DNA of 64,000 nt, taken from Typha latifolia (taxonomy: Eukaryota; Streptophyta; Magnoliopsida; Poales; Typhaceae). The stretch spans positions 806,001 to 870,000 of the forward strand of contig CM034109.1 in assembly GCA_019914945.1 (NCBI GenBank), written 5' to 3'. Below are positions 1 to 11,900 of this stretch, piece by piece (position 1 is the stretch's first letter; each line of letters starts with the position of its first letter). The position numbers and the translations under genes are program-made. A model generated the notes under the pieces. That model saw nothing but the letters and a program-made list of their open reading frames with translations. It was not told where the DNA came from and did no database searches.

Positions 1-500
1 TGAGTCATAGTATTGAACTTCCAGAAAGTAATACAAATGGTTGGTATGTCAACCAAATGTTCGAAAATCATTTGACATCATGTTAGGCAGATCATTTAAC
101 TGTAGCTGTCTACTTACTAAGAAGATAAATATAAAACTGTAGAATAAGAAAAAGCCTTCTGTAAGAACATTTTTAATGATTAACCAAGGAAAGACGTTAA
201 ATTTTAGAGAAAATTGAGTGCCTAGGAAACATACTGATGTAATCCAAGAAAGGAATGTCTATACAGACAGGCACAGAAGGGAATGTCAGAGGGAAACGTT
301 AAGGGGTATTGTCATAAGCATGGCAGGGTTTCTGTCATGAATTTGCAAAAGAGAGGAAGAGTTAGGGTAACCTTAAGTTTTCTCCTTCTCAGAGCATTCT
401 TCCAAGTTAATAAGACAAAGCTAGATGATGATGACACGAAGAAGCCGAAATTAAGCACCATGTTAGATACAACTATGACAGTGGAAGGTGTGTCATTTCA
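1..500. other. MORC intron 10, far part
   Basis: AT-rich sequence downstream of the last visible MORC exon. No exon of the expected next block (a sequence like YASILYLRLP) is seen on the minus strand. An 85-codon open frame on the plus strand has no recognisable domain. Confidence 0.5.
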
Positions 501-1576
501 TGGATCCCAAAATTGGCCAATCCTGAGTCGGATCGGCTGATCCGGATAGGGATCAGCCATAACCAATCCCGATTAGACCGGTTTCGACCAGTATAGGTCG
601 ATTTCGACCGTATCGACTGATCTGTCTCGGCCGTATCGGCTGAAAACAACAATATCAGCTAAAATTAACTTTTTTTTTTAAGATTTAGGTCGAATCTAAA
701 ATATATCTAACCAAGGAGATATTAATAATTAATGTTATCAATTGTTTTTTTTTTCAGTTTTTACTCTCTTGTCTCTCGTGCACGCTCTCCTTTTATTCTC
801 ACACTTCACCAAGTTTATTTGACGGTTGTTCCAATAAGCTCCTCTAGCTAGTCCACACTTTGGTGTACTTAGATGACTTTTTTTTCTCTTTTCTCACCCA
901 CTTTTTAACTCATCTTTTCTTACTGCTATAGAACAACAGTGAAGAAATATATCTCTTTATGTTGTTCTGCAATAATAATCTACGAGTATAAAAATTTGCC
1001 CAATTTAAGTCGAAATTTATTATAGTTTTGAGTGAATTTTTTTTTAGTTTTTAACAATGTATTGAAAAGTGGCCGCGGATTGCAAACGATCACTCCACTA
1101 CCTAGCGCCTAGGTGAAAGGTGGGTGTCAAGACGGTCTAGCAATTTAATATATAAAAAATAAAAAATAGTTGTATATCAGATAATATATATGTATATATA
1201 TTAATATAGTATTTATAAAATTTTAGTAGTGCAATTCACAACATAAAAATAATAGATTATAAATTTATAATTCACAAATATGCATACATTATTTTATTAA
1301 CATCTTAATAATAAATTATCATGATCTGAAATTAAATGCATTAGTTGGTGGTTTGAAATGGATTAATAGTTTGTATCTTTGGTGATTCCCAATGTTAACA
1401 TGAGCTAGACTTTCTTTTCCATATGACCTCTCTCTTTTCCACCACTCTCTTCCCCCACATGGCTGAGCCAGACTTTCTTTTCCACATGACCTCTCTCTTT
1501 TCCACCACTCTCTCTTCCCCCACATGGCTTTCCATTTCCCAACTCTTTCTCACCACTCTCTTTCCCACGTGGCCTC

Positions 1577-4500
1577 TGTCAAAACTAGAAAAAAAAAATT
1601 GGGGTTGAGAGAGGAGGGTGCACGTGCTCTGCACGTGCAGCCCCTCCCCTTTCCCTCTCCGGCACGCGACTAGGCGCGGAGAGAAATCGCGCCTAATCCA
1701 GATTGGATTAGGTCTGGATTTCCATTCTAATCTATAAATTAAACCCTAATCATCTCTCTCCTCAAAAACCCCCCTCCAGCCTCCTTCCCCTCCTTCGTTT
1801 TCTTATTTGCTCGCACCGTCGGAGTGGAAGGAAAATTGGAATGATCATCTTCCACTCATGGAGTTCTCATACAATAATAGCTATCATTCGAGTTTAGGGC
1901 TAGCACCTTACGAGGCGTTGTATGGTAGAAAATGCAGATCTCTACTTTGTTGGTTTGAGGTTGGTGAAAGACAATTATTGGGACCTGATATAGTACAAGT
2001 TGTCATGCAGAAAATTGTTAAAATCAAGGAAAAGCTTCTTGCAGCTCAAAACCGTCAAAAGAGCTATGCTGATAACCGAAGAAGAAACCTTGAGTTTCAA
2101 GTGGGTGACATGGTTTTCCTAAAGATGTCACCTTGGAAAGGATTAATCAGGTTTGGTAAGAAAGGCAAGTTGAGTCCTCGCTTTATTGGACTTTTTGAGG
2201 TATTAGAGCGCATTGGAGAGGTGGCATATCAGATAGCACTGCCACCTAAGTTATCTAAAGTGCATAATGTCTTCCATGTATCTATGTTGAGAAAGTATGT
2301 GCCTAGTGCAGACCATGTGATCGACTTCGAGCCTTTGGAAATTCGAGAAAATTTATCTTATGAAGAGCAATCGATGGAAATTCTAGAGACTCAGTAAAAA
2401 ACTCTTCGAAATAGGGTAATCTCCTTCGTGAAGATTTTATGGCAAAACCATAAGCCAGAAGAAGCAACTTGGGAGCGTGAAGATGAAATGAGGGAAAAGC
2501 ATCAAGAGCTATTTTCTCAATCTTCATAGCGTCTATTACAGTATTACTTTATCCTTTTATTACACTAATCTTAATTTCGAGGACGAAGTTTCTTTTTGTT
2601 GGGAATAGTTGTCAGAACTAGGAAAAAAAAATTTGGGGTTGAGAGAGGAGGGTGCACGTGCTCTGCACGTGCAGCCCCTCCCCTCTCCCTCTCCGGCACG
2701 CGACTAGGCGCGGAGAGAAATCGCGCCTAATCCGGATTGGATTAGGTCTGGATTTCCATTCTAATCTATAAATTAAACTATAATCCTCTCTCTCTCTCCT
2801 CAACCCCCCCCCCCCCCCCCCAGCCTCCTTCTTCCCCTCCTTCATTTTCTTATTTGCTCTCACCGTCGGAGTTGTTGCTGTGGAATCGGATCGCTGGAGC
2901 ATCACCGAAGGAAATTAGGACCACCACACTCCTCCCCGGTGAGCCCTCTCTCATCCCTCTAGTTTAATTTAAATTTAAAGAGATAGATTAGAAATACCTA
3001 ATTCGAGGAATTCGGCCTCGTCGACAAATCAGGCCGGTCGGCGGCTTCGAGTCGCAATCGCATCGTCACCGGAGGCTTCGTGCTCCAAGCCAGTGTCGGT
3101 GATGTTTTCTTGGGAGCCCTCGTGGCTCCAATCGACGCCGACCTCGGCGTCAGCCGTCGATAGAGAGTTTTCCTCCACCTCATGAGGACGATGAAGAGAG
3201 AGAGAGAGAGGGGGAAAGGAGAGGTTGAAAGTGGTCGAGAATGGGTCGCCGGTGAGGGGTTGTCGGCGGTCACCCTCTCCCTCGGTCCTCTTCTCGCGTC
3301 GATCATGAGAGGGAAGAAAGGGGGGGCCGGGCTCGGGTTAAACCCGAGCCAACCCCTTTTTCCTTTTAAGTCAGGTTCGGTTCGGGTTTGGATTTCGGAT
3401 CCACAAACCCAACCCGAACCGAACCACTTATTTGGTGGGCTGCGGGTTAACTCGAGCCCAATTCAATTAATTTGGCTGGGCCTCGGCCCAACCCGATTTA
3501 ATTGGTTTCTTTTTGGATTGGGCCGGGCCAACAGCAGCCCAGCCCAATCCAATGGATGGGTTAAACTCATTTTAGTTTTCTTTTAGTTTTTTTTAAATCT
3601 TAGAAATATTGTTATTATTCAAATTAAAATTTTGATTATTATTTATTATTTAAGGTGGTGATTTTTAGTACGTGAGCTATAGATTTGAGATTTCGGTTGT
3701 CTTACCTAGACTCAGGTGAGTGGGCTCACTCACATGTTTATTTTATTGTATTTTGTATCTTAGTCAGACCATGTAAATTTTCTGTATGCAATTTATTTAT
3801 TTCACCCTTACGTGTGAAAATTTAATTGTTATATTTTCCGTGTGCATTTAATTATTATATTCAGTGCATCACTATACTTCGTGCAAATATTAAAATTTGT
3901 GAAAAGAAAAATGAGACTAGTATTTGTACGACTTAGAGAACAGTTCCGGTATAAATCGCTTGCGATTTTCCGTGGTGACTCAAGTCTATCTGGAAGTCTA
4001 GGGGAAAGTCCTAAATTAGATCACTGCGATAACTTTCTTAGGTGACTCTGGCGGGTTAGGGAAACAGTCGTAGGACGAATGAGAAAATTTTCTAGGTGAC
4101 TCTAACTTCTCTCAACGGTTAGAGAAAAAAATAGAGTGTGTTGATCACAAGGTGATACCCTCTGATGACCCTAACCGGATCAGCTATGAAGAAAAGTCCC
4201 GAGCGTCATTTCGAGATGACTTCTAGTTGATGTTGATCCACAGGGTTTAGACCCATTGAGACATATGACAACATAAATATTGAAAGGATATTAATATATT
4301 AAAACCGTGCAAGGTTACAAGTTGTGACATCTCTCCATTGTTATTATTTAGAGAATATGCCTATTGCGTATCGTCATGGATATTGTTGCTTTTAGTTTAA
4401 TTTATTCAGCATTAATATGATTTAAAATTATTTGGTTAGTGAGTGGATTTCACTCACTGAGCTATAGTTGTTGGCTCATGGGTTCTTTTGTTTTTGTATT

Positions 4501-4827
4501 TGTTTATCTATTTCTAAGTAATAGTCAGCGGGGCGAGTGAGCGAGATGTACCCGTACTCCACCTCCACTTAGGATTCACCTATTTACATTTTCGCTCTTT
4601 TAGATTTTATGCTTTAGATTAGAAGTTTTATTTATTTAGTTTAGAGACTCAAAAACTTCAACATTGCTTTATCTTTATTGTAATTAGTTATACAATTTAA
4701 TAAAGCACATTCTCATTTTGTATATTTATTTTGCCATCGTACACGTAGAGAGTATTAATAAGGCTTCGTGCATCTCAAGCATATTGAGATGCATGGCCGG
4801 TCATGATTCATATTTTGGGCCGTGACA
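1577..4827 (+). mobile_element. Ty3/gypsy (chromovirus-like) retrotransposon remnant
   Basis: The layout is a truncated 5' LTR (1577 to about 1822), an internal remnant (about 1823-2609) and a full 3' LTR (2610-4827, about 2.2 kb). The LTR begins TGTCA and ends TGACA. Five-base flanks GCCTC (1572-1576) and ACCTC (4828-4832) look like a one-mismatch target duplication. Both LTR copies share GGTGCACGTGCTCTGCACGT and the following 200 bases. A large deletion joins the 5' LTR, just after CACCGTCGGAG, straight into the integrase region. The 3' LTR contains an 18-base C run near 2804-2821. Confidence 0.85.
1825..2529 (+). pseudogene. gypsy integrase C-terminus and chromodomain remnant
   Basis: The reading frame encodes the end of a Ty3/gypsy polyprotein: DHLPLMEFSYNNSYHSS, APYEALYGRKCRS and VGDMVFLKMSPWKG (integrase C-terminal region), then KVHNVFHVSMLRKYVP leading to a chromodomain-type tail. 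A stop codon at 2395-2397 interrupts the frame at the start of the chromodomain. In-frame sequence (LWQNHKPEEATWERE) continues to a second stop at 2527-2529. Gag, protease, reverse transcriptase, RNase H and the integrase core are missing. It is a dead fragment whose function could only be structural. Confidence 0.88.
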
Positions 4828-5350
4828 ACCTCTCTATCTTTCCCAACACTCTCTCTTCCATTGTTAAAGCACAGAGAAAAAAAGACAAAAAAAAAAAGGG
4901 TGGTTTCGATGCCAAAGAGAAAGAAAAGAAAAGGAGCAAGAGGAGAAGGAGGAGGAGATGAGGCAATCAGTAATCCTCAACCCGCTACGCGACTTGGCGG
5001 CCCGCCAAGTTCATCTAGGCGGTCTGCGCCAGTCACTATTCAATAGTGGTTTTTAAAATTCATTTGTGACTATTTTTTATTTCTTTTATTTTTGTTATTT
5101 TTTATAATTTTTTTAAAAAATTTCTGCATTTTAAATAATATTTAGAATTTTACAAAATTAAAAACAGTCCGATCCGATACAGGTGGCCAATACGACCGAT
5201 ATAGCTGATACGACCGATATAGGCAATACAACCGATATAGCCGATACAACCGATATAGCCGATACGACCGATATAGCCAATACAGTCGATACGTATCATT
5301 TTTTCTAACAGCCGATTTCAATTCTGATACTGAGTTTTGGAACCTTGGGC

Positions 5351-5969
5351 ATCACTATTCATGATGGAGCTTTTATTCTTCAAATAGAATAAGTCAGATA
5401 CAAAATTGAGAAGTTCAGGAGAGCTTTTTCTATTTCATTTATCATCTCAAGTCAAAACTTGCTCGTCAACAAGTGCATACACCATAGTAGACAATGTAAT
5501 TTGATGCACTACACTATCTTTTGAGCAATGTATCATATACTGCTGACTTAGCTAAGCAAGAAATTGTACATATTGACTGGCTTGATCGACACACCCTCAT
5601 GCTAACTGCTAAATGATATGTGCCTCTCTGACACTGGACTGCACATAATCAGTATCCAATACTGGGCATGCACACGTTCAGCACCCGTCGAGACAAAGTA
5701 GAATGATAGTCCAACATATTGGTGACAATACTTGCATTTTATGCATTGATCAGCATGGATGGCACGTTTAGCACCAAACCATGAGGTAAATTACAAGAAC
5801 TAGACAACTAGTATGATCAACCATGGCAAAACAATGTCTATCAATGAACAAAATCAACCTTGCTTTCTATCAAAATATAGTATAGCAACAGTTTTTCTGA
5901 AAGCAGCTAGCAGAAAGGAAGGAATGAAAAAGTAGCTGAGTCAGAATAACAACATGAGCAGAAAATTAC
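5351..5969. other. MORC intron 10, near part
   Basis: AT-rich intron between the transposon and the donor site of MORC exon 10 (GT at 5968-5969 on the minus strand). I see nothing else in it. Confidence 0.5.
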
Positions 5970-8900
5970 CCTTAAAGAATGTCGATAAGTCAAGAAATGC
6001 CTTGAGTTTGGAAATTGCTTAGACATTTGAATCTTTCTTTCATCCCGGTAAACTCCTCTAATTTGAATGTCCTGGCATCTCAAAGATCACTAAAAATCAT
6101 AGTCAGGAGGAAAATTTGATCATTTACAAAAGATAAATTGATTAAGTATACATTAGTACAAATCACTAAAATCAGACAGGATAAATACTTAGAAAATCAC
6201 AATAAGACAATGTTACTAAGTGACACATACATGTTTGTCAGCATCAAAATCAAGTTCCAGCTGTCCTTGGTCATCCTCCCATAAGTTGTATATAACTATT
6301 CGAGTCCCCTGATCCTTTATTAAACTACACTGGAGTAACCAATATAATTAGATAACCAAACCAAAGGAACTAGACTTATGATTCTTGCTATATTAGAGTT
6401 CATTTCAAAAATAGATGTACTCATGCTACTATAGCAAGGCAAAATCCATAAGAGGAATATATGATAAAGTCGTCTCAGAAGCCATCACTTAACATGTATC
6501 CAAACACAAGAATTATAAATTCCAAAAATTTAAACGAACCAATATGACAACCAACTTGGCACTGGAAACATGTGGACAAATGGCAAATTAGGTATTTTGT
6601 GAATGTGTTCTCTAATGGTCCATCACGACCACAAGTAACTTAGACAACAAAGAAATGCATCAAGCACTAGGGGTGTCAAATAAGCTCGCTAGCTTGCAAG
6701 CCACTTGAGCTAAAAATGTGAGCTCAATCGTTAACGAGCCAAGTTTGACCTGGCCTTGGCTAGCTCAAGCTTATATATATATATATAAGTTCAATAATTT
6801 GTTGTACCACCACTAGTGCAGGTGGTTAGAGACTTGGAGCTCTTCTTCCTATAGAGGAACCCAATGATTGGATCTCTGAATTAGCATCATTAAGTTGTGT
6901 ATTTTATATTTCTGCTTTGCATTAGTTCTACCAGTTCTTTAGTCCCACATCAAAAGGTAAGTAGTTAGAAAAGGTCACTATAATACTTCTCTGCCAAACC
7001 TCTAAATGATCAACTAATATAAAGTGGAAATTTGAAATTTCTGCAACTGAGCAATAATAGAGTTGAGCTAGCTGGTTCGGTGCTTGGACAAGTTGAGCTT
7101 GAGCTTGACTCCTATTTCTGTAACTGAACCATAACTGAGGCAAGTTAAGCTGAGGTAAGCTCAGCTTGCTTGAGCTCAGCTCATATACACCCATATCAAG
7201 CACCAAACAGCTGCAAACTACTTGAATTGCCTAGCAATAGCAACAAAAAGAGCATACTGAAACATGTCAAAAATATGTAGGAGATTTACCATATATGCAA
7301 CATTTAGAAACAATCGATTAATATTAAAGCTACCAAACATCATTTTATTTAATTCTGTATTCTCTTCACAATTTTGCATTTTCTTAGCCTTCATAAAATC
7401 TGAGACATTAAATCTTCATCACTAACTTTGAAGCTCAAATAACCAACATTATGCTATCAAGCAAGAAGCACTAAGCATTTTAAGTACTTCAAATAACCAA
7501 AAAGATCTTTTACTTCTTAAAACATTTTAAGTACTTTAAATTGTTGACTAACCAAAATGCTGTAACATGACAGTAACTAATGAGCATATCATTAATGTAG
7601 AACAACAGTATCAAAGAAGAACAAAGGAACAAAACCTGCAAAATCAACCAACAGAGTGTTGCAATCCCCCAACAAAAAAGAAAATAGGCAATCTCAAAAT
7701 ATTCATTAATATCAAATAAGATCATAAGCCTATATATAGGCGAAACCCTAAAAGAGAGTAAAGACTATAATTATCTAACATAGAAAGACTAAATAACCTT
7801 CAACATCAAAGTCTCTCTCTCATAACCTGCCACCCAGTTAGAGTGTCACCAAGTGGATTCTCTACTGCGCCTGTGCAAGTACACATGTCTAAAGGTGGTG
7901 TCCACACCAAACATCCTATAAATTATTGGGTTACTGTCTCATTGTAAAACTCTACATAATCATTTAAAGTTTAAACTTATTTATGTGCATATCATGATTG
8001 AGCAGGACTAAAGTACCAATATGTAGTATGAACAGATGAACACTCATAAGTAGCAAGAATTGTTACTAAATTTGGTGCATAAAATTTAAACCAATACTTG
8101 ATTAATATTGTTAAAAGCAAAGTTTCCAATTTCGGCCGATCCCGAGTGGGATCGGACGAAACGGATCGGGATCAGCTATAAATCCGGGCCGTACAGCAAA
8201 CAGCTGCAGCTGTTAGCTGATGCTGACAGCAGCAGCTAGAGAGAGAGAGGGAGAGAGAAAGAGAGGGAAAGAGTGAGAGAGTGAGGGAGAGAGAAAGGGA
8301 GAGAGAGAGAGAGAGAGAGGGAAAAAGGAAGAGAGTGAGGGAGAGAGGGACAGCTGCTGTTGACAGCAGCAGCTAGAGAGAGAGGGAGAGAGAGAGGGAA
8401 AGAGAGAGAGAGAGTGAGGGAGAGAGAAAGGGAGAGAGAGAGAGGGAAAAAGAAAGAGAGTGATGGAGAGAGAGAAAGATAAAAAAAAAAAGGTGAGAAA
8501 AAAAGAGAAAGATAGAAAGAAAGAGAAAGTGTAGGAAAGAATAAATGCTTCAGACTAATAGTTAGATGAATAGAAAAAAAGAAAGGAAGAGAGATTTTTA
8601 GTTTTTTAGTTTTTAGGTTTTATATGTGAGTAATTATTATTTCTTATTTTCTTATAATTTTTTTTCTAAATTTTTAAAAATTTCTCAACATTTTTAAATA
8701 ATATTTAGAATTTTATTTAATTAAAATAATTTGATCCAATACGGGCGGCTGATACGGACGGCCGATACAGCCGATACGTATCGTTTTTCCGGACAGCCGA
8801 TCTCGATCCCGATACCGATTTTTAGAACCTTGGTTAAAAGCATGACATATGTTATTCATCTATTACTTAACAAGTTAAGTTTTTAGGTCAACTATTTATC

Positions 8901-11900
8901 TCATGTGGTACAAGAGCTAGTTTTTCTGGATATCATACTTTCAAACCTACTTAGCCACTTCTATTTCCTAATTTATAGTATTACGGTTTGATGGGCATAT
9001 CCCGTTATCTATGATCTATTCACGTGTAGTATTAGAAACCGCACATGCGAGGGTGTGTTTTAGACATAATATATATTGTTGCTCTGTTACCTAACATCTT
9101 AAACTTTTGAATCAATTGATTATCTAACAAATGCTAATCAAGCAGAATACTCAATTTAATAAGGTAACAAGCTAACTAAAAAGAGGCATCAAAGAAGTAT
9201 AGACAAACTTAGCATCATTTGGTGTTAAGCAGAAAAGCATATTCCATCACAGGGTTTTATTTGGACTTTAGTACTTAGGAGTCACTATCTAACTGTGGAG
9301 TGTTTAGCAGCATGACATATAATTAATCAATAAATAAAGAAATGAAGACATTTGAGCTTTCAGTAGTCATATCTATAACCGAAATATCTCTGGATGACAG
9401 TAAGCATTAAAAACCATACACAATTAGAATATGATAGTAATCACACTATAATAATGGTTTTGAAATACATACCCACCAGCTCCAATAAAAATGCCTTACC
9501 TCATGAAGGAGATCTGCCTCACTTGAATAAGGAGACCACTTCACAATGGTCTCTAAATTTGTATTCCAATCAGCTATCTTTTGAGTCATTCTATTCCAAA
9601 CTTGTCCTTTTTCATAATCAAGCTGCAAAAATCAGTAATTGTGAAATGATTATCAACCCAAAATAGGCTCTAATACCATTAGAAGGGGATAAACAAGAAA
9701 TGAATATGAAAGCAGGACTGTGGACAAACCATTTGCATAGATATCGATGTTCTATACATCATCTCTATATTATTAGTATATTATATACATGTTCTGTATG
9801 GAACTTATTTACTAATATCCTCCATATGTTATGGTGGCTTACAGGTGATGAGAACTTATACATTAGAAGTTTAAAAGTACCATTCCACTTTCAATAATAG
9901 AATGTCTTCCTTATCTATGTAGGTCAAGAGGCATGGAGAAGCCCATTTAACTCTAGAAGAGATAGACTTACCATGACAGCAACTGAAGAAAGAGACCCAA
10001 AATTATTCGAAGGAAAAAAAATATGTAACTGGACAGTGAATATTTGATTAAAAAGTTCTATTCTCTCCTTTCAAACCACCACTCTTTATTTCAGAAAAGA
10101 GCATTTCTCCTTTTTAGGGGAAAAGGAATGTACTTCTCTTTCAAATCCATCATTCTTCTATTAATTTAGAAGTACATTTCTGATCCATAAATCGTCACCA
10201 TCCTGCCCATTTCCCAAACAATATCCTTTTGGCTGAAGTTCAACTAAAAGTGAAAATAGGCTTCAAACTAATTGACAAAATTTTATGACAGTCAATTTGA
10301 TATCAACTCTACAAAACTTTGCCAAGTTCCCAGCTAAAGAAAAAGCAAACAATATTAGATATTTGTCACTATACTACAAGCTCAATGGGCCAGTAAAGTA
10401 ATCTACCTTATTTGTTTTGCAATTTAGGCCGCATACATCCCAGAAGCAACCCCTTTCTATCCATCAAATATGCCACTTGTCTACATGAGTGAGAAAGGCC
10501 ACAGTACTCGACTTACGTATCTACCATCACCTCTAAGGTATAGATAAGCCAAGGAACCAAATGAAAATCAAGTCCACAATGTCGGATCCATATTGAAGCA
10601 TTTATTAGTTTCAGTGTCTCTGATTCAAACCGAAATAGGAAGAAAGAGTTTAGCACAAGAGTTCCTCAGAGAAACTGCATATTAATCATTCCTTATTACT
10701 TACTAATCGAGTAATCCACAAAGCCATTTAATTGAATACTCTGTGTAATTCCCAGAGACAGGTCCATCTAAGCAATTTCAAATTAATTGACCACTGTGTC
10801 AGCCCATGCTAATTAAAACTTCTTCCTTACATTAAAAGTCCACTAGTGTCCAAAAATTGCTTATGGCAACAGGGAAGGCGATGTCATGGTTGATCTCTTG
10901 AGGCCAAAACAAGACTCTAAAATGCTTTATCCGTATACGTTATAACTTCGTCAATTCTAACAAAATATGCAAGATCAAAAGAGGTGCAACTTGCAACCAA
11001 ACAGAGGAAAAATAGCTCTACAACTAGGAGAATGGAGATATAAAATGGCTATCAAGGTAAAACAATTAAAAAAAACTTACCATTGGAACTACAATATCTT
11101 CTTTTCCTGTGCTCCTTAAAAAGGTGTATGATAGCATACCAATACTTTGTGTGGGCCTATAACCAAAGCCAAACAAAAAAGAATGAATTAGTCTTTCTGT
11201 ACAAAACAAAGGAAGAAATCATGTGATACAAGGACAGGCCAAGATGCACTACTACAAAAATTAATTCCTATAAGATCTACTTCCTATAAGTATCAACAAT
11301 AGATTATTCACACTATACCAAGAAGTAGCTAAGCCTCTCTAATAGCATAACAACTTAATTAAATGATAGAAAGAAGAAAATGCTAATTCAGTTGATAATA
11401 TTGTCAGTCAAATTTATTTAATCTCAATGATGGACAAAGTTTAGTTTAACACACCCTACTGTCACATCAGTTAATCCTGTTAACCAAGGACAAACCTATA
11501 TTCATCTCATAAATCAAGTGAAGAAAAAGAATCGAAAGAACTAAGCAATTAGAATATAATATAATATAATATAATAATAGCAGGATGAAAAATCTAAGGT
11601 AGCACAGGTGACTTTCCTATTAGTAGAACCATAAACCTTAACCTAATAAAAGTTTCATCTATGCAAAGGAATATTGCATATATTCAACTGAAAGTAATAG
11701 CTATCAAGCCAGTAGATGTCACGATCACATGCACACCAATAACAAGTGACAACTTGTAATAACTAGAAAAAAAAGTCGTGCATTGTACGAGACCTACCAC
11801 CCTCTCCCCTCGCCCGTTCACGATAAGGAGAGGGTGATCGCATCACATCCAGCCGAGACATTACATTCCCAAATCCAATTCATCAAATCCTTACCTATAA

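Larger units (their letters stand above)
500..5350. mobile_element. Mutator-like TIR element (CCGATAC family), split by a gypsy remnant
   Basis: The left end (about 500-660) and right end (about 5160-5350) carry inverted versions of the same sequence. It is rich in GATCGG, GGCCGATAC and ACCGATATAGCC words and ends in a GGTTCCAAAA-like terminus. The same termini bound the element at 8120-8832, where a 10-bp target duplication is visible. At 5170-5290 the word CCGATATAGCC is repeated several times in tandem. Target duplications are not convincing here. The inner part holds CT-rich repeats (about 1395-1570), then the retroelement at 1577-4827. The Mutator class is inferred from the sibling copy. 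Confidence 0.6.

Noticed and set aside
3182..3586. 134-codon frame in the gypsy 3' LTR, and an overlapping minus-strand frame
   Set aside because: LTR sequence with GGGCC-type repeats; no domain and no support for a gene.
5460..6000. Possible further MORC exon after 5970
   Set aside because: No sequence like the expected next block (YASILYLRLPPG) was found in any frame on the minus strand.
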